A stretch of DNA of 22,489 bases from Bacteroidota bacterium. Its GTDB lineage: Bacteria > Bacteroidota > Bacteroidia > Flavobacteriales_D > Crocinitomicaceae. The stretch covers positions 1-22,489 of the forward strand of contig VGML01000013.1 in assembly GCA_016866415.1 (NCBI GenBank), given 5' to 3'. This document shows, in pieces, positions 1 to 6,666 of this stretch; the stretch's first letter is position 1; each line of letters starts with the position of its first letter. A program made the position numbers and the translations under genes. Below the pieces are notes generated by a model. It ran no database searches and was not told the origin of the DNA. It saw only the letters and a program-made list of their open reading frames with translations.

Positions 1-259
1 TGTAGCCTAATTGATCGAGCAACGTAATCAACGCTGTCAGAAAACCGGCCAGTAGAATAGAACCGAAAGAAAATAAAATATCATGACTGAAAAAATGTTT
101 TCGTTGCTCATTTTTGGGTTGAATTCTTCGCCAGCGCCAAACGTTCTTCAATCCTTTCCAAACCAACCAGAAAACGGCGATTCCGAAAATCAGATACAAG
201 ATAAAATTAAAGAAAGATTCTTTTAAGGCGCTTTGTATGAAGCTATTTAGATTTTCCAT
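1..259 (-). CDS. Membrane protein N-terminus, probably sterol desaturase/fatty acid hydroxylase family (partial)
   Basis: This is the first 86 codons of a gene that runs off the left edge. It was read directly from the sequence, starting at the ATG at 259. Two hydrophobic segments are visible at about residues 15-33 and 61-81. Between them lies a basic stretch that includes WRWRRIQ. This layout (membrane helix, W/K/R-rich cytoplasmic loop with a 'RRIQ'-like motif, second helix) resembles the N-terminus of Bacteroidetes sterol desaturase family proteins, which are membrane di-iron oxygenases acting on lipids. The His-box motifs that would prove this lie outside the window, so the family is an inference and the protein could be another small membrane protein. 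It lies about 70 bases downstream of the DUF2490 gene on the same strand. Confidence 0.55.
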   Translation of the reverse strand, partial: MENLNSFIQSALKESFFNFILYLIFGIAVFWLVWKGLKNVWRWRRIQPKNEQRKHFFSHDILFSFGSILLAGFLTALITLLDQLGY

Positions 260-329
260 GTTCTAATTTTCAATGCAATTTAGCAAATAAAAAGCATGCT
301 CTTACTCCTAGAATAAATTATTAGAAGGA

Positions 330-1016
330 TCAATCTTTCTGTGTATCGTCCTCTGCGGCACTTTTCGTAAATTCAAAGTAATAGCCAATTACAAAAAAGT
401 CGCGACCAATTTCATCGTTTATTTTGTAATCAAATTGATGTAAATAGGCTAATTGAATACCAGATGTTTTATTCAAATGGATATTCAAACCTCCGAGTAC
501 ACGATTACGCTCAAAATAAGGTTCGTTGTCGGTAAAGAAAAGTTCGTTGTTCAAATTCAATGCTACAGAAAAATCTTTTTTTGAATGATAAAGTGGAACC
601 GTGAGACCAAGTCGATAACGATACCTGTTGCGATATCCCGAACTAGTGAATCTATTTTCCAGTCGGTAGCGCTGTTCAATTTTGAATTTCCCTATTTTTT
701 GCGAAAGCAATACTTGTGGCCAAATCCGAAATTCGTCATTATTTTTTGGAAGGACAAAATCACCTCCTTCACGGTAAGTTTGATAGCTCCCTGCTCCAAG
801 CGTAAGCCGAATTCCACTTTTTAATTCATAATTAGCACCTCCTTTTACTTCGTAATAATGGAAATGATCATAAAACTTCAACGAGCGAATTTGACCTTCA
901 CCAAAAAAACTCCATTTATCAGAAAGGGTATATTTTACGTTCAGAATATTCCAAGAGCCTAAACTTGTTTGTTGTGATTTCAAGGAAAAGCAAGTTCCAA
1001 TCAAAAATAGAAACAA
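330..1016 (-). CDS. DUF2490 family outer-membrane protein, start probably frameshifted
   Basis: The reading frame of about 228 residues is rich in alternating aromatic and charged beta-strand segments. It contains features typical of DUF2490, a Bacteroidetes/proteobacterial family predicted to form outer-membrane barrels of unknown function: an N-terminal 'WNILNVKYTLSDKWSFF' segment, a central RLENRF, RYR and LNNELFF series, and a C-terminal aromatic strand ending in YYFEF. In this frame the only start is a TTG at 1016 with a stop codon shortly upstream. An ATG at 1036 lies in another frame and encodes MFSRLFF before running into TGA. One extra T in the T9 tract (1015-1023) would join the two frames into a convincing signal peptide, MFSRLFFLFLFLIGTCFSLK. 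The annotated start is therefore uncertain. The gene lies downstream of the SPFH gene on the same strand. Confidence 0.75.
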   Translation of the reverse strand: MFLFLIGTCFSLKSQQTSLGSWNILNVKYTLSDKWSFFGEGQIRSLKFYDHFHYYEVKGGANYELKSGIRLTLGAGSYQTYREGGDFVLPKNNDEFRIWPQVLLSQKIGKFKIEQRYRLENRFTSSGYRNRYRYRLGLTVPLYHSKKDFSVALNLNNELFFTDNEPYFERNRVLGGLNIHLNKTSGIQLAYLHQFDYKINDEIGRDFFVIGYYFEFTKSAAEDDTQKD

Positions 1017-1023
1017 AAAAAAA
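1015..1023 (-). repeat. Nine-base homopolymer (T9 on the coding strand) in the signal-peptide region of the DUF2490 gene
   Basis: There are nine consecutive A on the plus strand, so T9 on the coding strand. The tract sits exactly where the ATG-started frame (from 1036) and the long DUF2490 frame fail to meet. A length of ten or seven would fuse them, while nine leaves the ATG frame to end after 11 codons. This could be a sequencing or assembly error, a fixed mutation, or a slippage switch. Confidence 0.8.
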
Positions 1024-1096
1024 GGCGACTAAACATACTCGGTTTAATCGCCAAATTTATAATACAAAACCTCAGTCGGGAATTTCTCAAAAGATA

Positions 1097-1966
1097 TTAT
1101 TTATCGTCAATGAGGTTCAATACGCTCCCTTTTCCATCCGTAACAACCGTTTTTGTATTTGGAGAAGTTGACAATTTTACAAATGCATCAATTTGTTTTA
1201 ATTTCAATACATTCAAAGTTAAACTACTGTTAAGCATGTCATTGGCGGCTTTGTTCGCTTTGGCCTCTATTTCAATACTTTTCGCTCGCCCCTCTGATTC
1301 GATTCGCATAGTCTCGGCTTTTGCCTCTGCTTGAATTACATTTGTTTTTTTGGTCCCTTCCGCTTCAATGATTTGTCGTTCCACTTCTTTTTTCTGACGA
1401 TCCAAGACAAATTCCATTCGAAGTGCTTCTTGTTCCGCTTCCAATTTTGTTTCAATCGATTTTGTTAAACCAGCAGGAAGCGTAATGCTTTTCAAAAGAA
1501 CAGCTTCTATTACAAATCCTTTTTGTTCGCAAACTTCTGCAAGTCGTTTTTCTATTTCGTTTTCTATTTCATTTCGCTTCGCACTGTGCATATCCTTGGC
1601 GAAATATCTGGAGCAAACATCAGATGCAGCTGAACGAAAAACAGGAAGGATTAAATTCTCTTCATAATTCAATCCCGTTTCTTGAATGATTTTTGGAACA
1701 TCTTCCGATTTGATGTGGTAAAGAATAGAGCTTTCAGATAGAATCGTCAGACCTTCTTTGGACGGAAGATTTTCCTTGATTGACAAATTCATGGTTCTGA
1801 CATTCACTTTCAAAACCCTCGTGACAAAAGGATTGTAGAAAACGGGTCCCGGTTGACGTATTTTTCCATTGATTTTTCCCAAAGTGGATTTCACACCAAT
1901 CTGACTCGGTTTAACAATGGAACAGCTTACAAGAAGCAAGGAGGTAAAAATGGCTAGAATTTTCAT
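1097..1966 (-). CDS. SPFH/prohibitin-like lipoprotein
   Basis: This is a prohibitin-family protein of 289 residues. I chose the ATG at 1966 because it gives a lipoprotein signal peptide, MKILAIFTSLLLVSC, with Cys15 in an LVSC lipobox. The longer TTG start at 1984 would put six residues in front of it. An SPFH-type domain follows (about residues 20-165, with the 'QPGPVFYNPFVTRVLKVNVRT' region typical of prohibitin homologues). After it comes a long Glu/Lys/Ala coiled coil (about 169-244, including EAEGTKKTNVIQAEAKAETM) and a short tail. Such proteins form large membrane-bound ring assemblies and are often linked to membrane protease control. Here a lipid anchor would hold the protein on the periplasmic side, rather than a transmembrane helix. 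It is followed 60 bases later by the DUF2490 gene. Confidence 0.85.
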   Translation of the reverse strand: MKILAIFTSLLLVSCSIVKPSQIGVKSTLGKINGKIRQPGPVFYNPFVTRVLKVNVRTMNLSIKENLPSKEGLTILSESSILYHIKSEDVPKIIQETGLNYEENLILPVFRSAASDVCSRYFAKDMHSAKRNEIENEIEKRLAEVCEQKGFVIEAVLLKSITLPAGLTKSIETKLEAEQEALRMEFVLDRQKKEVERQIIEAEGTKKTNVIQAEAKAETMRIESEGRAKSIEIEAKANKAANDMLNSSLTLNVLKLKQIDAFVKLSTSPNTKTVVTDGKGSVLNLIDDK

Positions 1967-2075
1967 GATGTTTATTTTTAACAAAGAAACATCACAAATG
2001 AATATAGTTTTGTCAAAAAAAGTTAATTGTTTGTTGATTTTTTCTTTTGAAAATTATTAAAAAAGAAAATATACT

Positions 2076-2429
2076 TATTCGGTTAAATAAATTCAATTTT
2101 TCTCCAAAACCATAGTAAAAATAAATTTGAAATGCGGTTCCAATGCATTGGAAATAATACATGGTGTTCTGGAAATAAATGACGTGTATTGCGCGGCATA
2201 CCAATTCTCTCGAAAAAATTAACCGTCATTTCATTGCCCTTTTCATCCACATAAAAAGCACGAAGCAATCCTCGAAACTAATCTCTTATTGCAGTGCGTG
2301 AATGTAAAAATGCTAGGGTTGTAATTCGGTTATGCTTCAGCCAATTATAAGGTATTCTAGTTCTTCATCAGTGATCTTGGGGTAAAACTTTGTAACAGAA
2401 ACGAGGAAGGATTTTATAGGATCTGACAT
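2076..2429 (-). pseudogene. Decayed Crp/Fnr-family transcription regulator
   Basis: Between the SPFH and DUF1905 genes are pieces of one Crp/Fnr-type protein in shifting frames. From an ATG at 2429 the frame reads MSDPIKSFLVSVTKFYPKIT and DEELEYLIIG, then TGA at 2337-2339. The next frame reads KHNRITTLAFLHSRTAIRD, then TAG (2278-2280), then FRGLLRAFYVDEKGNEMTVN, then FFER. That block is the classic cyclic-nucleotide-binding fold segment of Bacteroidetes Crp/Fnr proteins. A third frame, downstream, may hold YYFQCIGTAFQIYF, which fits the next strand of the family. There is no room for the rest of the sensor domain or the helix-turn-helix before the SPFH gene. At least two frameshifts, stops and a C-terminal loss make this a pseudogene. 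The remnant ATG lies 11 bases after the DUF1905 stop, as in an operon. The family is recognised from memory, without an alignment. Confidence 0.65.
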
Positions 2430-2440
2430 TTCTTCAGTAG

Positions 2441-2740
2441 TTAAAGCAAAATTTCGACATTCAATTCTGTTCCAACTTCAATCATTTCCCTGTTTCGAAT
2501 TTCTGCTTTTATTGGCAGCAAATAAGTTCCGAGTTTACTATCAAACCATATAGCAGTAGCCCATTCTATTTCACCGATTTTTGCTATTGCTTTCATTCTT
2601 CCCCAACCTTCCTCTTGTTTTTTAAAAAGTTCACGGATTTCTGTTGCTAATTCGGTTGGAAGTGAAACAAAATACCAACCACTCGGTGAGGAATGTTGCC
2701 AAACCAAGGCGGAGAACTGATAGATAATGTTTATCGGCAT
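2441..2740 (-). CDS. DUF1905 domain protein
   Basis: This small protein of 99 residues starts at ATG 2740. It matches the DUF1905 fold throughout: an N-terminal strand (INIIYQFSALVWQH), then the signature SPSGWYFVSLP, an EEGWGRMKAIAKIG segment and WATAIWFDSKLGTYLLPIKA, ending in a VGTELNVEILL strand. DUF1905 proteins are small beta-barrel proteins, sometimes fused to YdeI-like domains, and their biochemical role is unknown. There is no signal peptide, so it is probably cytoplasmic. It lies 15 bases downstream of the acyl-CoA reductase gene and may be co-transcribed with it. The remnant of a Crp/Fnr gene follows directly. Confidence 0.85.
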   Translation of the reverse strand: MPINIIYQFSALVWQHSSPSGWYFVSLPTELATEIRELFKKQEEGWGRMKAIAKIGEIEWATAIWFDSKLGTYLLPIKAEIRNREMIEVGTELNVEILL

Positions 2741-2755
2741 AAACTAAAAAATATA

Positions 2756-3802
2756 CTAATGCAATTCATTCAACCACCTCATCGTATCCAAATCATCCGC
2801 ATAATCAAAAAGTGATGGACACTGAGCCTGTCCAAACGGAATGTAATTTCTTCCAACTACACACTGAATATCGTTTTTATGCACTTCTATGTAATTGGAA
2901 ACCTCGCCTTCACTTTCATAGAAATGATAGTGCAACATGGCAAGTGGTGAGAATAAGTCTTTGCTTTCTTTAAGCAGAATAAAATTATTATCCAGAAAAA
3001 CAGCTTGATTCATCAAGTGAATGGCCTTGTTGTAATCGTAATTATTACCGTATTTTTTATTGTTTATGACCCCTCCTTGTTCAACGATAGCCTCAAAAAA
3101 ACGATTCAATTCAAATCCCTTTGGTAACAAAAGATGAGTCACATTGCGACAGCCACGACCGAAATAATCGAGTATGTCAGTTCCTATTAAAGAAAGTTCA
3201 TCTTTTGTTTCCTCACCATTCAGCACAGCAATGGAAGTTCTATTGTGTCGGAATAAATGAGGGTACTTGGAAAAATATTCTTTGAAGTGAAGTAACGAAT
3301 TATTATTGCCTGTGGCGATAATTGCATCAAATCCTTTTAAATTACGATCCGAAAACGTGATTCGTGTTTCCAATTCAGGTTGTATTTGAATTAAAATCTT
3401 TGAAAGAAGTGGCAACAACTTATTGTCTTCTGAACTCAGTTTACAAATGACATTATTCCCTGAGGCCAGAACGCATAAAAAATCATGAAATCCAACCAAC
3501 GGAATGTTTCCAGCCATAATTACGGCGACGTTTTTAGGGTTATTCGTATATTGATAGTTTGAAAGCCAATCAGTTAAATCTGTTTCATTAAGCCACGAAC
3601 TTAAATTTTTAAGCGACTTCCGAATCAACTCTTCGGTGAACCAGCCGTTAAACTGATGCTGAGTTTGAATCACGACATTCAATTCATCTAATTCAGTTTC
3701 TGTCAACCCTAGTTCATAACCCGCCCACGGAAGGTTATTTCCAACGTGATTCATTATTTTTCCAAGCTGACAAAATGCTTGAATGAGTTTTTCCTTTTTC
3801 AC
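2756..3802 (-). CDS. LuxC-family acyl-CoA reductase
   Basis: This 348-residue protein belongs to the LuxC acyl-CoA reductase family (PF05893-like), which reduces activated fatty acyl groups to aldehydes with NADPH. Visible features are the nucleotide-binding-type segment VIMAGNIPLVGFHDFL (about residues 94-109), SGNNVICKLSSED, and the FGRGCRNVTHLLLP motif, whose Cys218 is the expected acyl-thioester nucleophile. The C-terminal part has QCVVGRNYIPFGQAQCPSL. The start is a GTG at 3802; a stop lies a few codons upstream with no ATG between, so the start is well constrained. A Bacteroidetes -7 box (TAAATTTG) ends only about five bases before it, so the mRNA may be nearly leaderless. The gene is divergent from a ferredoxin gene. 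In Bacteroidetes these two genes are commonly neighbours, although LuxC itself needs no ferredoxin. Confidence 0.88.
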   Translation of the reverse strand: MKKEKLIQAFCQLGKIMNHVGNNLPWAGYELGLTETELDELNVVIQTQHQFNGWFTEELIRKSLKNLSSWLNETDLTDWLSNYQYTNNPKNVAVIMAGNIPLVGFHDFLCVLASGNNVICKLSSEDNKLLPLLSKILIQIQPELETRITFSDRNLKGFDAIIATGNNNSLLHFKEYFSKYPHLFRHNRTSIAVLNGEETKDELSLIGTDILDYFGRGCRNVTHLLLPKGFELNRFFEAIVEQGGVINNKKYGNNYDYNKAIHLMNQAVFLDNNFILLKESKDLFSPLAMLHYHFYESEGEVSNYIEVHKNDIQCVVGRNYIPFGQAQCPSLFDYADDLDTMRWLNELH

Positions 3803-3806
3803 AATG

Positions 3807-3814
3807 CAAATTTA
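3807..3814 (-). promoter_or_regulatory. Bacteroidetes -7 box (TAAATTTG) of the acyl-CoA reductase gene
   Basis: A perfect TAnnTTTG motif sits immediately upstream of the GTG start on the minus strand. No convincing TTG (-33) element lies at 18-20 bases upstream. Use of this box would give a transcript with almost no 5' leader. Confidence 0.4.
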
Positions 3815-3898
3815 GGGACAACAATTCGTAAAATAAGAAATTCGTATCGGATTTAAAAAAATCTCCTCAACTGAACAAAACATTATGTATTACGTTGT

Positions 3899-3906
3899 TA
3901 TATTTG
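3899..3906 (+). promoter_or_regulatory. Bacteroidetes -7 box (TATATTTG) of the ferredoxin gene
   Basis: A perfect TAnnTTTG match lies 16 bases before the ferredoxin ATG, in the 120-base divergent region shared with the acyl-CoA reductase gene. The -33 element is not obvious. Confidence 0.5.
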
Positions 3907-3922
3907 CAAAAAATTAGTTGCT

Positions 3923-4270
3923 ATGGCGATAATGATTACCGATGAATGTATCAATTGTGGGGCTTGTGAACCTGAATGTCCAAATAATGCAATCTACGAG
4001 GGAGGTGCCGAATGGAAATATTCAGACGGAACAACTTTGAAAGGTATCATTACAACCTTGGATGGGGATGAATTGCTTGCAGATCAATCGCAAGAACCTG
4101 TAAACATGGACGTTTATTACATCGCTCACGAAAAATGCACGGAATGTGTTGGATTTCATGATGAACCGCAATGTGCTGCTGTTTGTCCGGTTGATTGTTG
4201 CGTTGATGACCCAGACTACCGGGAATCCGAAGATGAACTTCTTTCCAAGAAGAATTTCATGCATTTGTAA
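3923..4270 (+). CDS. 2[4Fe-4S] dicluster ferredoxin
   Basis: This 115-residue ferredoxin is an electron carrier with two cubane clusters. The first binding set is Cys9, Cys12, Cys15 and Cys19 (CINCGACEPECP). The second is Cys72, Cys75, Cys84 and Cys88 (CTEC...CAAVCPVDCC). The spacing C-x2-C-x8-C-x3-CP in the second half, an insertion of about 50 residues between the motifs, and a charged C-terminal tail are typical of the Bacteroidetes/YfhL-like type. Extra Cys92 and Cys93 follow the second motif. The gene is divergent from the LuxC-type reductase, which suggests shared control or a common redox pathway, but the partner is unknown. The hydrolase gene begins 8 bases after its stop, so the two are probably co-transcribed. 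Confidence 0.93.
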   Translation: MAIMITDECINCGACEPECPNNAIYEGGAEWKYSDGTTLKGIITTLDGDELLADQSQEPVNMDVYYIAHEKCTECVGFHDEPQCAAVCPVDCCVDDPDYRESEDELLSKKNFMHL

Positions 4271-4278
4271 AATACCGC

Positions 4279-6555
4279 ATGTTTTACCGGTATTTATTCC
4301 TATTTATTTTTTCTTTTTTTTCTGGTTTAAGTTCGTCTAATTACGCTCAAACTTATACTCAACAATCATTTGATTCTCTCAATATTAAGAGTAAAAAAAT
4401 TAATGTATACCTAATTCCTATTGGGGCTAAAGTTACTAGAACTGAAATTTCAAGAATTGGAACGCCATTTCAAAAAGCTAAAATTTTTATTGAGTCGGCT
4501 GTTTTACCTGAATTGAAGCTTGAAAAACGGCTATCGTGGAATAACCCATTTGCTGACCACAAACAATTCACAAAGGAAATGAAACTCGCTCGAAATACGT
4601 ATTTTGAGCGCTTCCAAATCGAACCCAACTCAATCTACTTTTTCATTATACCAGAATATTTATCTGATACAATTCAAGGTTACACCATTCCCGGTAAATC
4701 AATTGCATTTATAACAGAAAAAGGGCTTCAGAATCAAAATACGCTTAATTTGAATTTAGGATCTTGTCTCGGCCTTAAATTTGAAACAGATTCAATGAAT
4801 GTGATGAACTCCTTTGATGTCCCATGGAAAGACCTAAATTGGGAACAATGCGTGCATTTGCGAGAAAAACTAACATCATTTTCCATTTACGACGATTTTG
4901 AAAACGTTAGCGCATATAATGGGTTAGTTCCTAAATTCATATGGGAAGTAAATGAAGATGGAGAAATTAAATTTGACTCCAATGATCCATTTTCAAGTTT
5001 AAAACAAGGTGAATTAAACAACTCCTATCTCGTTTACAGAAAAATATCAAATCCATTTTTTAAGGGGCTTTTCACTATTTCAAATAACTCAATTTGCGCT
5101 ATCCACCTTATCAGTGTTTTGATTTCAATAACAGTAACTCTCTATTTTAGAAGAAGATTCAATCGCACGATTGAAAATAGTGGATTTGTAAAACGTGTTT
5201 CTCTTCGCTTTTTGAAATTAATATTGTGGGGCATCTTCATTTCGATTCAAGTTGTGACGTTCCTGGCGGTCGATTACTATTATGACAATCAGTATCTTAA
5301 GTCCATTTATCTGCGTGATTTCAAAGGGATAAAATTGGCTGAATTGAAACAAAAATTATCAAACAAGAATTTATTCCTATCCAAACCCTCCAAAACACAA
5401 ATAAATCAATGCTTTCAGAAAGAAGGCAACAATTGGAAAGTAACAAAAGAACGTAAAGTATTGTATTTTGAATTGAAAATAGTAAACGAGAAATGTACTG
5501 GAAGATTTGTTGGTTCAAAAAACAGATTAATACTGAATCCTGATTCAAAAATTCAAAGAAAATTGAACAGAAAAGCTGATTATCCTTATGTTGTATTTAG
5601 TTATTTCGATGAAAATTATAAACTCAAAAAAAACGAAGTTTTTAACCTCGAAGGAAAAAACATTATCTCAAAACTTACTTTGAATGATCCTGCCAAACGC
5701 ATCTTGGTTTTTGTTAATGGTTATCGTCCTGTTTCAGTAAGTAATTCATTGGAAGACAATTTAAAAGACATTAAAAAAAATGGAGTTGAATACCCTAATT
5801 CAGCAAATATTTTACATAATTTCGATCGGCATCAATACTGGACTCCTTGGAATGAAATAAACAATTTATTTATTGATCGAATTAATCCATCCGAGATTTG
5901 GTATGCCGATGGCCATCACTCAGTGGCAACATCCAATTTTGAATCTGTTGTGAATTTTTCGGCTATTTCCTCCGTTTATCCTACTACTTGTAAAAATTTG
6001 AAAAAACACACCTGTTTTCAAACGAAGATTGCAGGCAACAAAACTGTCGAAACATATTCCTTATTGGCAACAAAATCGAACAAATCAGGATTTATGAAGC
6101 GTCGGAAATCAGGAAGAGTCGCAGGAACCAATCTCAAAATGTTACTGAATGAATTGCCGAATTGTTCTGAAAATGACACATTATTTATTGTCTCTCACAG
6201 CATGGGATATGCTTATGCCCTCGGAATGATTCAGGAACTCAGAGGTAAAATCAATTTCGGTGGTTTTTATATTATGGCTCCAGAAAACGCGGGAGTTGGT
6301 AAAACGTTCATTAATGAATGGAAAGAAGTATGGCAGTACGGGGCTAACTTTGAACCTAAAAGAAGAAATGCACCTTGTTTGCAAGACGGTGTTGCAGTGC
6401 AAGTTAAAGCAAAAGGACTCAAAGAAGATAACCGTGTGTTTTTCCCTTTCGAGAAAGAGCGTCAGATGGGATTCTTTAAAAGTCACTTTGTTGGATATTA
6501 CACTTGGATTTTCGATATACCGAAAGGTAAAAAGGGATCTGTAACAAAGCACTAA
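4279..6555 (+). CDS. Large exported/membrane protein with degenerate metalloprotease-like N-domain and C-terminal alpha/beta hydrolase
   Basis: The protein has 758 residues. A signal peptide is seen at residues 1-23 (MFYRYLFLFIFSFFSGL...NYAQ). Residues about 30-210 resemble zincin-type domains of Bacteroidetes, but the stretch LNLGSCLGLKFE (158-169) stands where HExxHxxGxxH would be, so all zinc ligands are replaced; MNVMNSF (173-179) resembles the Met-turn that follows. Two hydrophobic segments (271-290 and 312-332) probably cross the membrane. The C-terminal part is an alpha/beta hydrolase: RILVFVNGYRP (473-483) is the first strand with the oxyanion region, and LFIVSHSMGYAYALG (635-649) holds the nucleophile Ser641 in an S-H-S-M-G elbow (usually G-H-S-M-G). 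His736 is a possible catalytic His. The substrate is unknown. The protease-like reading is my inference; the hydrolase reading is firmer. Confidence 0.75.
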   Translation: MFYRYLFLFIFSFFSGLSSSNYAQTYTQQSFDSLNIKSKKINVYLIPIGAKVTRTEISRIGTPFQKAKIFIESAVLPELKLEKRLSWNNPFADHKQFTKEMKLARNTYFERFQIEPNSIYFFIIPEYLSDTIQGYTIPGKSIAFITEKGLQNQNTLNLNLGSCLGLKFETDSMNVMNSFDVPWKDLNWEQCVHLREKLTSFSIYDDFENVSAYNGLVPKFIWEVNEDGEIKFDSNDPFSSLKQGELNNSYLVYRKISNPFFKGLFTISNNSICAIHLISVLISITVTLYFRRRFNRTIENSGFVKRVSLRFLKLILWGIFISIQVVTFLAVDYYYDNQYLKSIYLRDFKGIKLAELKQKLSNKNLFLSKPSKTQINQCFQKEGNNWKVTKERKVLYFELKIVNEKCTGRFVGSKNRLILNPDSKIQRKLNRKADYPYVVFSYFDENYKLKKNEVFNLEGKNIISKLTLNDPAKRILVFVNGYRPVSVSNSLEDNLKDIKKNGVEYPNSANILHNFDRHQYWTPWNEINNLFIDRINPSEIWYADGHHSVATSNFESVVNFSAISSVYPTTCKNLKKHTCFQTKIAGNKTVETYSLLATKSNKSGFMKRRKSGRVAGTNLKMLLNELPNCSENDTLFIVSHSMGYAYALGMIQELRGKINFGGFYIMAPENAGVGKTFINEWKEVWQYGANFEPKRRNAPCLQDGVAVQVKAKGLKEDNRVFFPFEKERQMGFFKSHFVGYYTWIFDIPKGKKGSVTKH

Positions 6556-6565
6556 TATTTGTTAC
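6541..6565 (+). repeat. Inverted repeat spanning the hydrolase stop codon
   Basis: GTAACAAA (6541-6548) and TTTGTTAC (6558-6565) are perfect 8-base inverted arms around a 9-base loop that contains the TAA stop. No T-run follows, so this is at best a weak terminator or an RNA 3'-end hairpin. Confidence 0.45.
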
Positions 6566-6589
6566 CCTTAAATCAAATAAATTGTTCAA

Positions 6590-6603
6590 AAATTGATCAA
6601 TTT
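6590..6603. repeat. 14-base perfect palindrome upstream of purL
   Basis: AAATTGATCAATTT is fully self-complementary. It lies 16 bases upstream of the -33 element of the purL promoter, a position suited to an activator or repressor site. It is AT-rich, so chance is possible. Confidence 0.35.
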
Positions 6604-6619
6604 GACCAAATTGCAAAGG

Positions 6620-6648
6620 TTGTAATAGCTTTATATTCCTTAATTTTG
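6620..6648 (+). promoter_or_regulatory. Bacteroidetes-type promoter of the purL cluster
   Basis: TTG (6620-6622), an 18-base spacer and TAATTTTG (6641-6648) fit the Bacteroidetes -33/-7 consensus. The box ends 18 bases before the purL ATG. The gdhA gene has the same -7 sequence and the same spacing. Confidence 0.6.
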
Positions 6649-6666
6649 TTTCACTAAAAATATTTC

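Noticed and set aside
1967..1984. TTG start of the SPFH gene at 1984
   Set aside because: The internal ATG at 1966 begins a proper lipoprotein signal peptide.
2083..2268. 61-residue open frame as an independent small gene
   Set aside because: Its sequence is a middle fragment of a Crp/Fnr domain, begins at an internal TTG and lies in a row of broken frames, so it is pseudogene debris.
6181..6552. 123-residue minus-strand open frame opposite the hydrolase gene
   Set aside because: It lies wholly in the hydrolase coding region, has no recognisable motif, and its composition is that of a shadow frame.
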